Below, one piece after another: positions 1 through 8,001 of a DNA stretch of 64,000 bases (its first letter is position 1; every line of letters starts with the position of its first letter). The translations under genes and the position numbers were made by a program. The notes under the pieces were generated by a model. The model ran no database searches. It was not told the origin of the DNA and saw only the letters and a list, made by a program, of their open reading frames with translations. The stretch is from Chloroflexota bacterium (lineage in GTDB: Bacteria; Chloroflexota; Anaerolineae; Anaerolineales; Anaerolineaceae), in contig JAAYUC010000006.1 in assembly GCA_012517865.1 (NCBI GenBank), positions 1-64,000 of the forward strand. Direction: 5' to 3'.

Positions 1-28
1 AGCTATTGGCAACCTTTTCGGCATATAA

Positions 29-1278
29 GTTTTCCCCACGCATGTGGGGGTGTACCGCTCGTGCAGGAATTGCCTAAGCTCCCGATAAAGTTTTCCCCAC
101 GCATGTGGGGGTGTACCTATTACTACTCGTAGTAAAATCCTTGGTACCAGGTTTTCCCCACGCATGTGGGGGTGTACCTTTGTACTTCAGCTTTATCAAG
201 CAGGTTGCTCCGTTTTCCCCACGCATGTGGGGGTGTACCATGCGATAGCGCAGACAAGCGCATCCGATTTGTCGTTTTCCCCACGCATGTGGGGGTGTAC
301 CGTAGAGATCCTGGCGATTGCCTGGGGATTTCTAGTTTTCCCCACGCATGTGGGGGTGTACCGCGTCAAGAACCTGGCGGAAGCCCTTAGCAGGGGTTTT
401 CCCCACGCATGTGGGGGTGTACCTTATAACGGGTTGCGGGCGGCTAACCCATTACCGTTTTCCCCACGCATGTGGGGGTGTACCGGGGCAGGTCGTAAAC
501 TGGGACGCGAAAGTAACGTTTTCCCCACGCATGTGGGGGTGTACCTAAAATATCGGGAGAAATCCCGATATTTCACTTCGTTTTCCCCACGCATGTGGGG
601 GTGTACCTAAACACTCCGTTTAGTCTGTCCATTAAACGCGTTTTCCCCACGCATGTGGGGGTGTACCGCAGTCAGGACGGCACGAAACTGCAGGACTTCA
701 GTTTTCCCCACGCATGTGGGGGTGTACCGGTGTGAAAGTAGATAGGCGCATTGCCGCGCAAGTTTTCCCCACGCATGTGGGGGTGTACCTAAAACCGCTG
801 ACCGTCCCACTCAAAGAAGATAGTTTTCCCCACGCATGTGGGGGTGTACCTCCATAGTGTACTCCACCAACCTTTCCTCGAGTGTTTTCCCCACGCATGT
901 GGGGGTGTACCGGTTGAAAGACGCTGCCGCTTTCGGACGCCAGGCGTTTTCCCCACGCATGTGGGGGTGTACCCAGTTTGATCTGAGTAATCAGATCAGC
1001 ATCGGAAGTTTTCCCCACGCATGTGGGGGTGTACCCTATCTAGACGGAATCGCACCGTCTCAAGCTCAGTTTTCCCCACGCATGTGGGGGTGTACCGCCG
1101 ATCCACGACGCGACCTGGGCGAAATCTGTGTTTTCCCCACGCATGTGGGGGTGTACCTTCAGCACGCGGATGAAAATAAATCGTGTTGAGTTTTCCCCAC
1201 GCATGTGGGGGTGTACCGCAGCATATCATCCCGACGGCACTGTCACAAAAGTTTTCCCCACGCATGTGGGGGTGTACC
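29..1278 (+). CRISPR. CRISPR array, type I-E-like repeats (21 repeats, 20 spacers)
   Basis: There are 21 copies of an identical 28-nt repeat that begins GTTTTCCCCACGC and ends GTGGGGGTGTACC. Its centre is a perfect palindrome, CCCCAC-GCAT-GTGGGG. Repeats start at 29, 90, 151, 212, 274, 335, 396, 457, 518, 580, 640, 701, 762, 823, 884, 946, 1008, 1069, 1130, 1190 and 1251. Spacers are 32-34 nt, mostly 33. Repeat length, spacer length and the GTTTTCCCC...GGGGGTG form match type I-E repeats as in Streptococcus and Bifidobacterium. In that family the repeat reads away from the leader in this orientation, so the leader and cas genes should lie left of base 1; bases 1-28 look like a truncated spacer. 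The last repeat is not degenerate. No cas gene is in the window, so the subtype is inferred from the repeat alone. Confidence 0.97.
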
Positions 1279-1431
1279 TTAATGAGGACTGAGGCGGAGA
1301 TTTTGGATGTATAATGGGAATGCAAGCTGAAAATGAATTCAGCGGGATTGTTGAGGGAAGCTAAAAAAGCGACAGCACTTTAACTCAATGGCTTATCATG
1401 AAATGGGGGGAAAGCGATCGTGATGACCGCC

Positions 1432-1468
1432 ATATATAGGGGTTGAACTGAGCAAGACCCCTATATAT
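1432..1468 (-). terminator. Long AT-rich inverted repeat after tRNA-Met
   Basis: Arms ATATATAGGGGT (1432-1443) and ACCCCTATATAT (1457-1468) pair perfectly over 12 bp around a 13-nt loop. On the minus strand the hairpin lies a few bases downstream of the tRNA-Met 3' end, so it may stop or process that transcript. There is no T-run, so a standard intrinsic terminator is not certain. Confidence 0.45.
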
Positions 1469-1474
1469 AGGTAA

Positions 1475-1546
1475 TGGCGAGGCTGGGATTTGAACCCAGA
1501 ACCAATGGCTTATGAGTCCACTGCTCCACCGTTGAGCTACCTCGCC
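1475..1546 (-). tRNA. tRNA-Met (anticodon CAT)
   Basis: A 72-nt cloverleaf lies on the minus strand. Acceptor arms GGCGAGG and CCTCGCC pair fully, with A as discriminator. The T-arm reads CTGGG-TTCAAAT-CCCAG. The anticodon loop is CTCATAA with anticodon CAT. The acceptor stem pairs at 1-72, so this looks like an elongator tRNA-Met, although a CAT-anticodon tRNA-Ile2 (lysidine-modified) cannot be excluded from sequence alone. CCA is not encoded. Confidence 0.93.
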
Positions 1547-1599
1547 AAACAGCGCGATGATATTACCCGATTCGGCGAAAAATGTCAACATCCCCCCGC

Positions 1600-1628
1600 C
1601 TGATAACATCGCTTGATTCAGGTATAAT
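1600..1628 (+). promoter_or_regulatory. Sigma70-like promoter of the GTPase gene
   Basis: A -35 box CTGATA (1600-1605) and a perfect -10 box TATAAT (1623-1628) are separated by 17 bp. The predicted transcript start near 1635 falls after upstream in-frame start codons and so supports ATG 1669. Confidence 0.7.
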
Positions 1629-1668
1629 CTCCCTATGCCGTGTTCGAGCATCCAGGAAGGGCTTTTTG

Positions 1669-2934
1669 ATGCCTGATTTTGCTGACTTTATTAAGTACTT
1701 TCCGTCCGCAACCCAGAGCCTGATTAACAGGATCTGGAGCGCCGTGCCCGAGAATGAGCGCCGCAGCCTCGAAGATACGTTTAAAGGTCTGCCGCTGGAT
1801 AAAAACCCCCTGAACGCCCTCATAGACCTGGCAGTCATCCAGTTTAAAACCACTTTCGGCAAAGCCCGCAAAGTCGCTATTATCGGCCCCGCCAATGTGG
1901 GCAAGTCCACCCTTTTTAATCAATTCATCCGTTCCAAAAATGACAAGGCACTTGTCGGCCCCATTCCCGGCACCACCCGCCTGAACCAGGAAGCCGACGC
2001 CGGCATGTTTGCGATTATCGACACACCCGGCGCGGACGCGGTAGGCTATGTCGGTCAGCAGGAACGCGATTACGCCATGGCAGCCGCTGCCGAAGCTGAC
2101 TTCCTCATCCTGATGTTCGACGCGATTCAGGGCGTCAAGCAGACGGAACTGGACCTTTATGAAGAAATACTCTCGCTGAAAAAGCCCTTCCTGATTGTGC
2201 TCAACAAAATCGACCTGACTCGCAAGGACCGCGACGCGGTCATCCGCAAAGCCGCAGAAAACCTTGGTGTCAGGCCCCAGGAAATTCTGCCGGTTTCCGC
2301 GCTAAAAGGCGAGGGCGTCTCCAGCATCATGATGGCCATTGTGGCTTCAGACCCCGGCATGACTGTCTCGCTGGCTCGGGCCATGCCGCAGTACCGCCAG
2401 AAACTTGCCTGGCGCAGCATCACAGCCGCATCATCACTTTCGGCAGCGATCGCGCTCACGCCGCTGCCGGTGATTGATTTTGTTCCGCTGCTTGCCAACC
2501 AGGTCAGCATGGTATTGACAATCGCGCGCATCTACCAATACAGAATCACCGCAGAGCGCGCCAAGGAGCTTATCGGCACCTTTGGTTTGGGCCTGATTGG
2601 GCGAACACTCTTCCAACAGCTCTCCAAAGCGGGCGGTGTGTCCGGCTGGCTGCTTTCCTCCGCGATTGCCACTTCGATGACGGCAGTAATGGGCTACGCG
2701 GCCATGCAGTGGTTTGAAAAAGGCGAGAAAGTGAGCCAGGAGAAGCTGAAAGCCCTGAGCAAAAAGCTGACAGAAACAACGCTCGCGCGGCTGAAAGCCA
2801 GCTTCCGCCGCAAGCCCTCCAAAAAGAAGATGGAAGAGACAATCAGCACCCTGCTCAGCCAGTCCGCGGGTGACCTCAGCCCGGTTCCAGGCAACCAGAT
2901 GAAGCCGCCGGAACGGCCGACAGAGCAAAACTGA
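1669..2934 (+). CDS. Era/Der-like GTPase with C-terminal DUF697-type domain
   Basis: This 421-residue protein has a G1 P-loop GPANVGKST (about 73-81), a G2 region with PGTTR (about 100-104), G3 DTPG (118-121), G4 NKID (179-182) and a G5-like SALKG. The C-terminal half (about 245-350) carries hydrophobic helices with the P-x-P-V-I-D-F pattern of DUF697 proteins, and the tail is Lys-rich. Proteins with this layout are membrane-associated GTPases of unclear function. ATG 1669 was chosen because AGGAAGG lies 8 nt upstream and the promoter TATAAT is at 1623; an earlier in-frame ATG at 1582 precedes that promoter. It converges on the oxoamine synthase gene across a shared terminator. Confidence 0.88.
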   Translation: MPDFADFIKYFPSATQSLINRIWSAVPENERRSLEDTFKGLPLDKNPLNALIDLAVIQFKTTFGKARKVAIIGPANVGKSTLFNQFIRSKNDKALVGPIPGTTRLNQEADAGMFAIIDTPGADAVGYVGQQERDYAMAAAAEADFLILMFDAIQGVKQTELDLYEEILSLKKPFLIVLNKIDLTRKDRDAVIRKAAENLGVRPQEILPVSALKGEGVSSIMMAIVASDPGMTVSLARAMPQYRQKLAWRSITAASSLSAAIALTPLPVIDFVPLLANQVSMVLTIARIYQYRITAERAKELIGTFGLGLIGRTLFQQLSKAGGVSGWLLSSAIATSMTAVMGYAAMQWFEKGEKVSQEKLKALSKKLTETTLARLKASFRRKPSKKKMEETISTLLSQSAGDLSPVPGNQMKPPERPTEQN

Positions 2935-2967
2935 CCCAATCGCCTCCCCCCTTTGCCTCCCAATAAA

Positions 2968-2993
2968 ACAAGCTCCCGGGATCGGGAGCTTGT
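2968..2993. terminator. Bidirectional terminator between convergent genes
   Basis: A perfect 11-bp stem, ACAAGCTCCCG (2968-2978) and CGGGAGCTTGT (2983-2993), closes a GGAT loop. On the minus strand it is followed by TTTTATTG, so it should act best on the oxoamine synthase transcript. Confidence 0.75.
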
Positions 2994-3012
2994 TCATTTA
3001 TATCGGTGCGGA

Positions 3013-4191
3013 CTAAATCAGACCGACTTCCTTCCCCACTTTGGCGAACACATCCAGCACGTGTTCCAGTTGGTCCCGGGTATGGGTTGCCATATAACTG
3101 GTGCGCAGCAGCTGCCGGCCGGGGGCGGTGGCCGGGCTGATGACAGGGTTCACAAACACGCCGTTATCAAACAGAAGCCGCCAGGTCCGGAAGGTCAGCT
3201 CGTCGTCGCCAATGATGATAGGAATAACCGGCGTGCAGGAATGGCCCGTATCGAAGCCCAGCTGCCTGAAGCCTTCGCGCATGAACTCCCCATTGCGGAT
3301 GACATTCTCGACGCGCTCGGGTTCTTCCCGCATGATTTGCAGGGCAGCCAGCACGGTGGCAGTATTTGCCGGCGGGATGCTGGCGCTGAAAATCAGGCTG
3401 CGGGCGTGGTGTTTGATGTAATCCACCACGGGGAACGCGCCCGCGATGAAGCCGCCGATGGATGCCATCGACTTGCTGAATGTGGACATGATCAGGTCGG
3501 TCTTATCGGTCAGGCCGAAATGCGCGGCTGTTCCGCGACCCCCACCCAAAACACCAAAGGCATGCGCGTCATCCACCATCAGGCGTGCTCCGAAACGTTC
3601 ACACAAAGCCACTATCTCCGGCAGCGGCGCGATATCGCCTTCCATGCTAAAGAGGCCATCCACCACCAACAATTTGCCTTTGTCTTCCGGAAGGCTCTTA
3701 AGCACGCGCTCAAGATGCTCCATGTCGTTATGACGGAAACGTTCAATTTTGCCGCCGCTCAAAAATGCGCCGTCAACGATGCTGGCGTGGTCTTCCTTAT
3801 CCAGGATGACAATGTCATTTTTGCCGACCAGCGCGCTGATGGTGCCCAGGTTTACCTGCATGCCGGTTGAGAACACCAAAGCCGCTTCCATGCCCACCCA
3901 TTCCGCCAGTTCCCTTTCCAGGGTTTCGATCAGGGTCATGTTTCCATTTAAAAAGCGCGAGCCTGTGCAGCTGGTGCCGTATTCCGCGATCGCGTCCATG
4001 GCCGCTTTGCGAACCTTTGGATGCGTGGTCAGACCCAGGTAATTATTGGAGCCGCACATGATAATGCGGCGTCCTTCATACAGCACTTCGGTGCCTTCGT
4101 TTTTATCCAGCGGGATAAAGTAGGGATAGGTGCCCCGCGCCCTGGCCTCGGTTACAGTCTTAAAATCCAAACATTTCGTAAAAATATCCAT
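3013..4191 (-). CDS. PLP-dependent alpha-oxoamine synthase (BioF/KBL/SPT family)
   Basis: The protein has 392 residues. Family marks are SNNYLGL near the N-terminus, GTSCTGSRFLNG, the PLP-ring motif DDAHAFGVLG and the Schiff-base lysine in STFSKSMASIGG. These enzymes condense an amino acid with an acyl-CoA and release CO2 and CoA. Members include glycine C-acetyltransferase, 8-amino-7-oxononanoate synthase and serine palmitoyltransferase. No biotin or threonine dehydrogenase gene is adjacent, so the substrate is open; the N-terminal MDIFxKC and the SRFLNG stretch resemble the serine palmitoyltransferase-like branch. ATG 4191 was chosen: an in-frame GTG lies at 4206 but has no Shine-Dalgarno site, and homologues commonly begin MDIF. 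Confidence 0.88.
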   Translation of the reverse strand: MDIFTKCLDFKTVTEARARGTYPYFIPLDKNEGTEVLYEGRRIIMCGSNNYLGLTTHPKVRKAAMDAIAEYGTSCTGSRFLNGNMTLIETLERELAEWVGMEAALVFSTGMQVNLGTISALVGKNDIVILDKEDHASIVDGAFLSGGKIERFRHNDMEHLERVLKSLPEDKGKLLVVDGLFSMEGDIAPLPEIVALCERFGARLMVDDAHAFGVLGGGRGTAAHFGLTDKTDLIMSTFSKSMASIGGFIAGAFPVVDYIKHHARSLIFSASIPPANTATVLAALQIMREEPERVENVIRNGEFMREGFRQLGFDTGHSCTPVIPIIIGDDELTFRTWRLLFDNGVFVNPVISPATAPGRQLLRTSYMATHTRDQLEHVLDVFAKVGKEVGLI

Positions 4192-4283
4192 TTCACACTC
4201 TTTCACTTAGGATGATAACTTTTAAAGACAAACGCGATTATACCCCATCCTGCAGACACAGAAATTTGGTCTGCCGCTATCCA

Positions 4284-4292
4284 TGCTATACT
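4284..4292 (+). promoter_or_regulatory. Extended -10 promoter of the lipoprotein gene
   Basis: TGC precedes TATACT (4287-4292), an extended -10 element about 50 nt ahead of ATG 4342. No good -35 box is visible at 16-18 bp. Confidence 0.5.
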
Positions 4293-4341
4293 TAATTTCA
4301 AATCACCGCTGAACTCATTCAGTTACAGGGAAGGAATTACC

Positions 4342-5172
4342 ATGAAGAAGATTTTCATGTTACTTACCGCACTTTTACTATTAAGCGCCTGCAGCGCGCC
4401 CACCGGCACTGCCCCTACTGCGGACCTCATTGGCACCGCGGTTGCTGTCGCTCTCACCAACGCGCCTACCAATACACCAGTTCCGCCCACCGCCGAGCCG
4501 CCCACTGCCGAACCAGTGCCTCCCACCGACACTCCCACAAGCATCCCCAGCGCGACACCCACAGAGGCCCCGACTCCTACCGCTACCCTGAATCCGCAGG
4601 ACCCGGCGCTGCAGTACGGCAGCCCCGATAAAGTTGAAGATTTCTCCACAGCCACCGGTGCCTGGAATTACGAGGATGACTGGTCCAGTTGGAACGTGAA
4701 CGATGGGTTCCTGAACATCTATTCCAAGGGCACACCCTACTGGCACAGCTGGTACACCACCGGCCAGAAAATCCAAAATTTTTACCTGGAAGCGGAACTG
4801 AGCATGCCTAATTGCTCCGGCAAAGACCGCATCGGCCTGGCTTTCCGTCTGACGGAAGGCAGCCGTTTCTACTTTATGGGACTCACCTGCGACGGCACAT
4901 GGGGCTTTAACCGCTACACGGCGTCCAACGCCTCCGAAACCATCCTGGCCTACCAGGCCTCCGACAAAATCCGGCCTGCCAACGAGACAAACCGCATCGG
5001 CGTGCTCGCCAACGGCAATACCTTCAGTTTTTACATCAACGGCGCGCTGGTTGGCTCTGTCACCGATGACACCTACCCCGGGCCCGGCACCACGGGTTTT
5101 GTCAGCATGTCAGCCGGCACAGTGAATTTTAAAACCAGCGTGGACGTATTGCGCTACTGGGTACTGCCGTAA
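4342..5172 (+). CDS. Secreted lipoprotein with LamG/concanavalin-like C-terminal domain
   Basis: The 276-residue product starts with a lipoprotein signal peptide and lipobox LLSAC (acylated Cys17). A Pro/Thr/Ala-rich linker with repeated PPTAEP and PTPTAT units runs to about residue 90. The C-terminal half (about 95-276) is rich in aromatic residues and beta-strand-like segments such as FYLEAEL, GLAFRLT, RFYFMGL and FSFYINGALVGSV, a pattern seen in LamG/DUF1080-type jelly rolls that bind carbohydrate. The binding role is an inference. GGAAGGA lies 7-8 nt ahead of the ATG, and TATACT with an upstream TG supplies a promoter. The gene looks monocistronic. Confidence 0.82.
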   Translation: MKKIFMLLTALLLLSACSAPTGTAPTADLIGTAVAVALTNAPTNTPVPPTAEPPTAEPVPPTDTPTSIPSATPTEAPTPTATLNPQDPALQYGSPDKVEDFSTATGAWNYEDDWSSWNVNDGFLNIYSKGTPYWHSWYTTGQKIQNFYLEAELSMPNCSGKDRIGLAFRLTEGSRFYFMGLTCDGTWGFNRYTASNASETILAYQASDKIRPANETNRIGVLANGNTFSFYINGALVGSVTDDTYPGPGTTGFVSMSAGTVNFKTSVDVLRYWVLP

Positions 5173-5246
5173 GCGGCGCGCTCGCAGAGCAGACCGATAT
5201 AAGCCAATATTTATTAACAAACCACAAGCAATGAAGGAACTGCGCC

Positions 5247-5993
5247 ATGAAAGACAACTCGTACATGAAAAATGCCCATCTGGACGGTGAAAGCTTTTTT
5301 CTGGAAGGCGGGCCTGTTGGCGCGGTCCTCATTCACGGGCTGACTGCCACAACGGCCGAAGTGCGCCCGTTGGGTGAGTATTTGCACGGCAAAGGCTTCA
5401 CCGTTTCAGCTCCGCTTCTTCCGGGGCACGGTACCCATCCGGATGAACTCAACCGCTGCAAATGGTTGGATTGGTATGAGAGCGCCGAAGCCGCCTTCCT
5501 GGAGATGCGGCAGCGCAGTGAGAAAGTATTCATTGGTGGTGAATCGATGGGAGCTCTGCTCGCTCTTCTGATTGCCAGCCGGTACGAGCAGGTATCTGGT
5601 CTTTTTCTGGCAGCTCCCGCGTTAAAAATCCGCAGGCTGCAAGCAGCCTATCTGATGCAGTACTTCATCCATCATATGGACAAGCATCAGGCGGAAGATA
5701 ACCTGCCCTGGAAAGGCTACAATGTCTACCCTGTCAGGAGCCTGGTTCAACTGCTCAAACTTCAGTCTGTGGTCAAAAAGGAGCTGCCCGCGGTAACCCA
5801 ACCGCTGCTCGTATTCATTGGCGGCAAGGACCAGAGCGTTCCGCCGGAGAGCGGCGAAATGATTATTGCGCGCGTCGGTTCGAAAGAAAAACAGCTTGTT
5901 CGCATGCCGGAATCCCCACACGTCATGCTGCTGGCGCAGGAAAGGGAAAGCATCTTCGCGCAAATTGAGGCTTTTATCAGCGCGCGCGCCTGA
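5247..5993 (+). CDS. Alpha/beta-hydrolase, carboxylesterase/monoacylglycerol lipase type
   Basis: The protein has 248 residues. The oxyanion-hole motif is LIHGLTATTAEVR, as in Est30-type carboxylesterases. The nucleophile elbow is GESMG, the acid is the Asp in GGKDQSVPPES, and the catalytic His is in SPHVML near the C-terminus. There is no signal peptide, so it is a cytosolic esterase acting on short acyl or monoacylglycerol esters; the natural substrate is unknown. GAAGGA lies about 9 nt before ATG 5247. A second in-frame ATG follows 15 nt downstream but lacks as good a site. Confidence 0.88.
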   Translation: MKDNSYMKNAHLDGESFFLEGGPVGAVLIHGLTATTAEVRPLGEYLHGKGFTVSAPLLPGHGTHPDELNRCKWLDWYESAEAAFLEMRQRSEKVFIGGESMGALLALLIASRYEQVSGLFLAAPALKIRRLQAAYLMQYFIHHMDKHQAEDNLPWKGYNVYPVRSLVQLLKLQSVVKKELPAVTQPLLVFIGGKDQSVPPESGEMIIARVGSKEKQLVRMPESPHVMLLAQERESIFAQIEAFISARA

Positions 5994-6091
5994 AAACCAG
6001 GCGCTATTTTGCCCGGCCTCACCAAAGTCTGCCGCTTTCTTCTCGCAACAGATAAAATCCATATCAGAATCATCCGTTTTGGCAAAGTCGA

Positions 6092-6120
6092 TTGACGCTC
6101 TTCCCGCGCGCGTGTATACT
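6092..6120 (+). promoter_or_regulatory. Sigma70 promoter of the ABC exporter operon
   Basis: TTGACG (6092-6097), a 17-bp spacer and TATACT (6115-6120) make one of the best promoter matches in the window. It sits about 55 nt upstream of ATG 6175 and should drive the three-gene operon through 10608. Confidence 0.8.
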
Positions 6121-6174
6121 GAATTTTTGTCTGTCTGTAAAGAGTATTGAACCAGACAGAATTTGGAATAATAA

Positions 6175-8001
6175 ATGAAGCAGCATTTTTCAGACTACCC
6201 TCCCCTGGACCCCAAAAAAGTCGTGTCCAGCAAAAATGGATTGACAGCTCTCTGGCGGCTGATGTCAGGCTATCATGGCCATTATCTCCTCGCCGCTCTG
6301 ATGCTGGCAATCTCCGCGACTGCCCGCGCGGGTATTTATCTGTTTCTGGGTTGGTTCGTCGACCATATCCTGAAAGAAGGCCGTTTTGGCAGCGAGCTGC
6401 TGCTCTCCGCGGCGGGATTTATGGGCCTCATCCTCATGCAGGCGGTTTCTGGTTTTCTCAGCAACCAACTGGCCGCCCAGACTGCCGAATCCAGCACCCG
6501 CCGCCTGCGCGACCTGCTTTTTGACCATATCCAAAGGCTCTCGTTTGCCTACCACGCCGAAGCGAAAACCGGCGATTTGCTCGAACGCGCTTCTTCAGAT
6601 GTGGATACTCTGCGCCGTTTTATCAGCGACCAGGCTGTTGGCGTGGCGCGGATTATCGCCATTTTTATCATTAACTTCACAGCTATCCTTCAGCTCAATA
6701 CCAGGCTGGCCTTTGTTTCTGTCATCATCGTGCCGGTAATTCTGGTGGTTTCCATCCTGTTCTTCCGCAAGCTCTCCAAAGCTTACGAAGCGTATCAGGA
6801 GCAGGAAGCGGTGATTTCCACCAACCTGCAGGAGAACCTCAGCGGGGTACGGGTGGTAAAAGCGTTCGCGCGTCAGGCCTACGAAATTGAGAAGTTTGAA
6901 AAGAATAATTTTGAGAAGTACAGGCGCGGACGAAAGCTAAACATGATGCACTCGCTTTTCTGGCCTATCTCAGACACAGTCTGCGCAGCGCAGTTGGTCG
7001 GAAGCAACATAATGGCAGCCTTTATGGCAATTGACGGTGTCATCACGCTGGGCAATTACATGTCATTCACGGGTTTGCTTGGCTGGCTCATCTGGCCCAT
7101 CCGCAACCTTGGCCGTCTGATTGTGGATACTTCGCGGGCGCTGGTCTCGCTCAACCGCGTGACCGAAATTCTGCGCGTGCCTCAAGAACCGCTCTATGAG
7201 GGCTCTTACATTCCCGCGGATGGCGTCAAAGGCAGCATTCGCTTTGACCATGTCAGTTTCGCCTACGAAAAAGACCGCCCAGTGCTGGAAGACATCTCCT
7301 TCGACTGTCAGGCAGGCCAGGTGGTTGCCCTGCTCGGCTCCACCGGCTCCGGAAAAACCTCTCTGGTGAACCTGCTGCCGCGCTTCTATGACGTAACCGC
7401 CGGCCGTATCCTTTTGGATGAAGTAGACCTGCGCGAGTATCCGCGGCATTATCTGCGTTCGCAAATTGGCATCGTGGAACAGGAACCTTTTCTTTTCTCC
7501 TGCTCCATCCGCGATAACATCACCTACGGAATTACCCGGGAGGTCAGCCAGGCCGAAATTGAGGCAGCCGCCCGCGACGCAGCGATCCATGACGTAATCA
7601 TGGGCTTCGCCAACGGCTACGATACCCTGGTGGGTGAGCGCGGCGTCACCCTTTCGGGTGGGCAGAAGCAAAGGGTGGCCATCGCGCGCACCCTGCTGAT
7701 AAACCCGCGTATCCTGATACTGGATGACTCCACCTCTTCAGTCGACATGGAGACGGAAGTGCAGATTCGTCAGGCGCTCGAGAAGTTGATGGAAAACCGC
7801 ACCACCTTCATCATCGCTCACCGCATCCAAAGCATCATGAGCGCGGACCTGATTCTGGTCTTTGACCAGGGAAAAATCGTGCAATCCGGCGTTCACGATG
7901 ACCTTATCAGGCAGCCGGGTATATACCGCAGCATCTACGATATCCAGACGCGCATCGACAGCGCGCTGCAAGAGGAAATTAACCGTGTCCACGTATTATG
8001 A
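6175..8001 (+). CDS. ABC exporter half-transporter, degenerate-site subunit
   Basis: This 608-residue protein has an N-terminal six-helix ABC_membrane domain (about 35-320) and a C-terminal nucleotide-binding domain. Walker A is GSTGSGKTS (near 388-396), the signature LSGGQKQR (near 493-500), and the H-loop AHR. Walker B reads LILDDS, so the catalytic Glu is replaced by Asp (about residue 518), a hallmark of the degenerate site in heterodimeric exporters such as TM287/288 and BmrCD. The second subunit overlaps its 3' end and carries the complementary signature change, so the two should form one heterodimeric exporter. The substrate (drug, lipid or peptide) cannot be read from sequence. Confidence 0.92.
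   Translation: MKQHFSDYPPLDPKKVVSSKNGLTALWRLMSGYHGHYLLAALMLAISATARAGIYLFLGWFVDHILKEGRFGSELLLSAAGFMGLILMQAVSGFLSNQLAAQTAESSTRRLRDLLFDHIQRLSFAYHAEAKTGDLLERASSDVDTLRRFISDQAVGVARIIAIFIINFTAILQLNTRLAFVSVIIVPVILVVSILFFRKLSKAYEAYQEQEAVISTNLQENLSGVRVVKAFARQAYEIEKFEKNNFEKYRRGRKLNMMHSLFWPISDTVCAAQLVGSNIMAAFMAIDGVITLGNYMSFTGLLGWLIWPIRNLGRLIVDTSRALVSLNRVTEILRVPQEPLYEGSYIPADGVKGSIRFDHVSFAYEKDRPVLEDISFDCQAGQVVALLGSTGSGKTSLVNLLPRFYDVTAGRILLDEVDLREYPRHYLRSQIGIVEQEPFLFSCSIRDNITYGITREVSQAEIEAAARDAAIHDVIMGFANGYDTLVGERGVTLSGGQKQRVAIARTLLINPRILILDDSTSSVDMETEVQIRQALEKLMENRTTFIIAHRIQSIMSADLILVFDQGKIVQSGVHDDLIRQPGIYRSIYDIQTRIDSALQEEINRVHVL

Noticed and set aside
164-1325. Open reading frames across the first 1.3 kb on both strands
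   Set aside because: They translate the CRISPR repeat over and over (MWGCT, FPTHVGVY and similar units) and are artefacts of the array.
2953-3870. 305-codon ORF on the plus strand opposite the oxoamine synthase
   Set aside because: It is the antisense shadow of a clear PLP enzyme gene and has no start signals.
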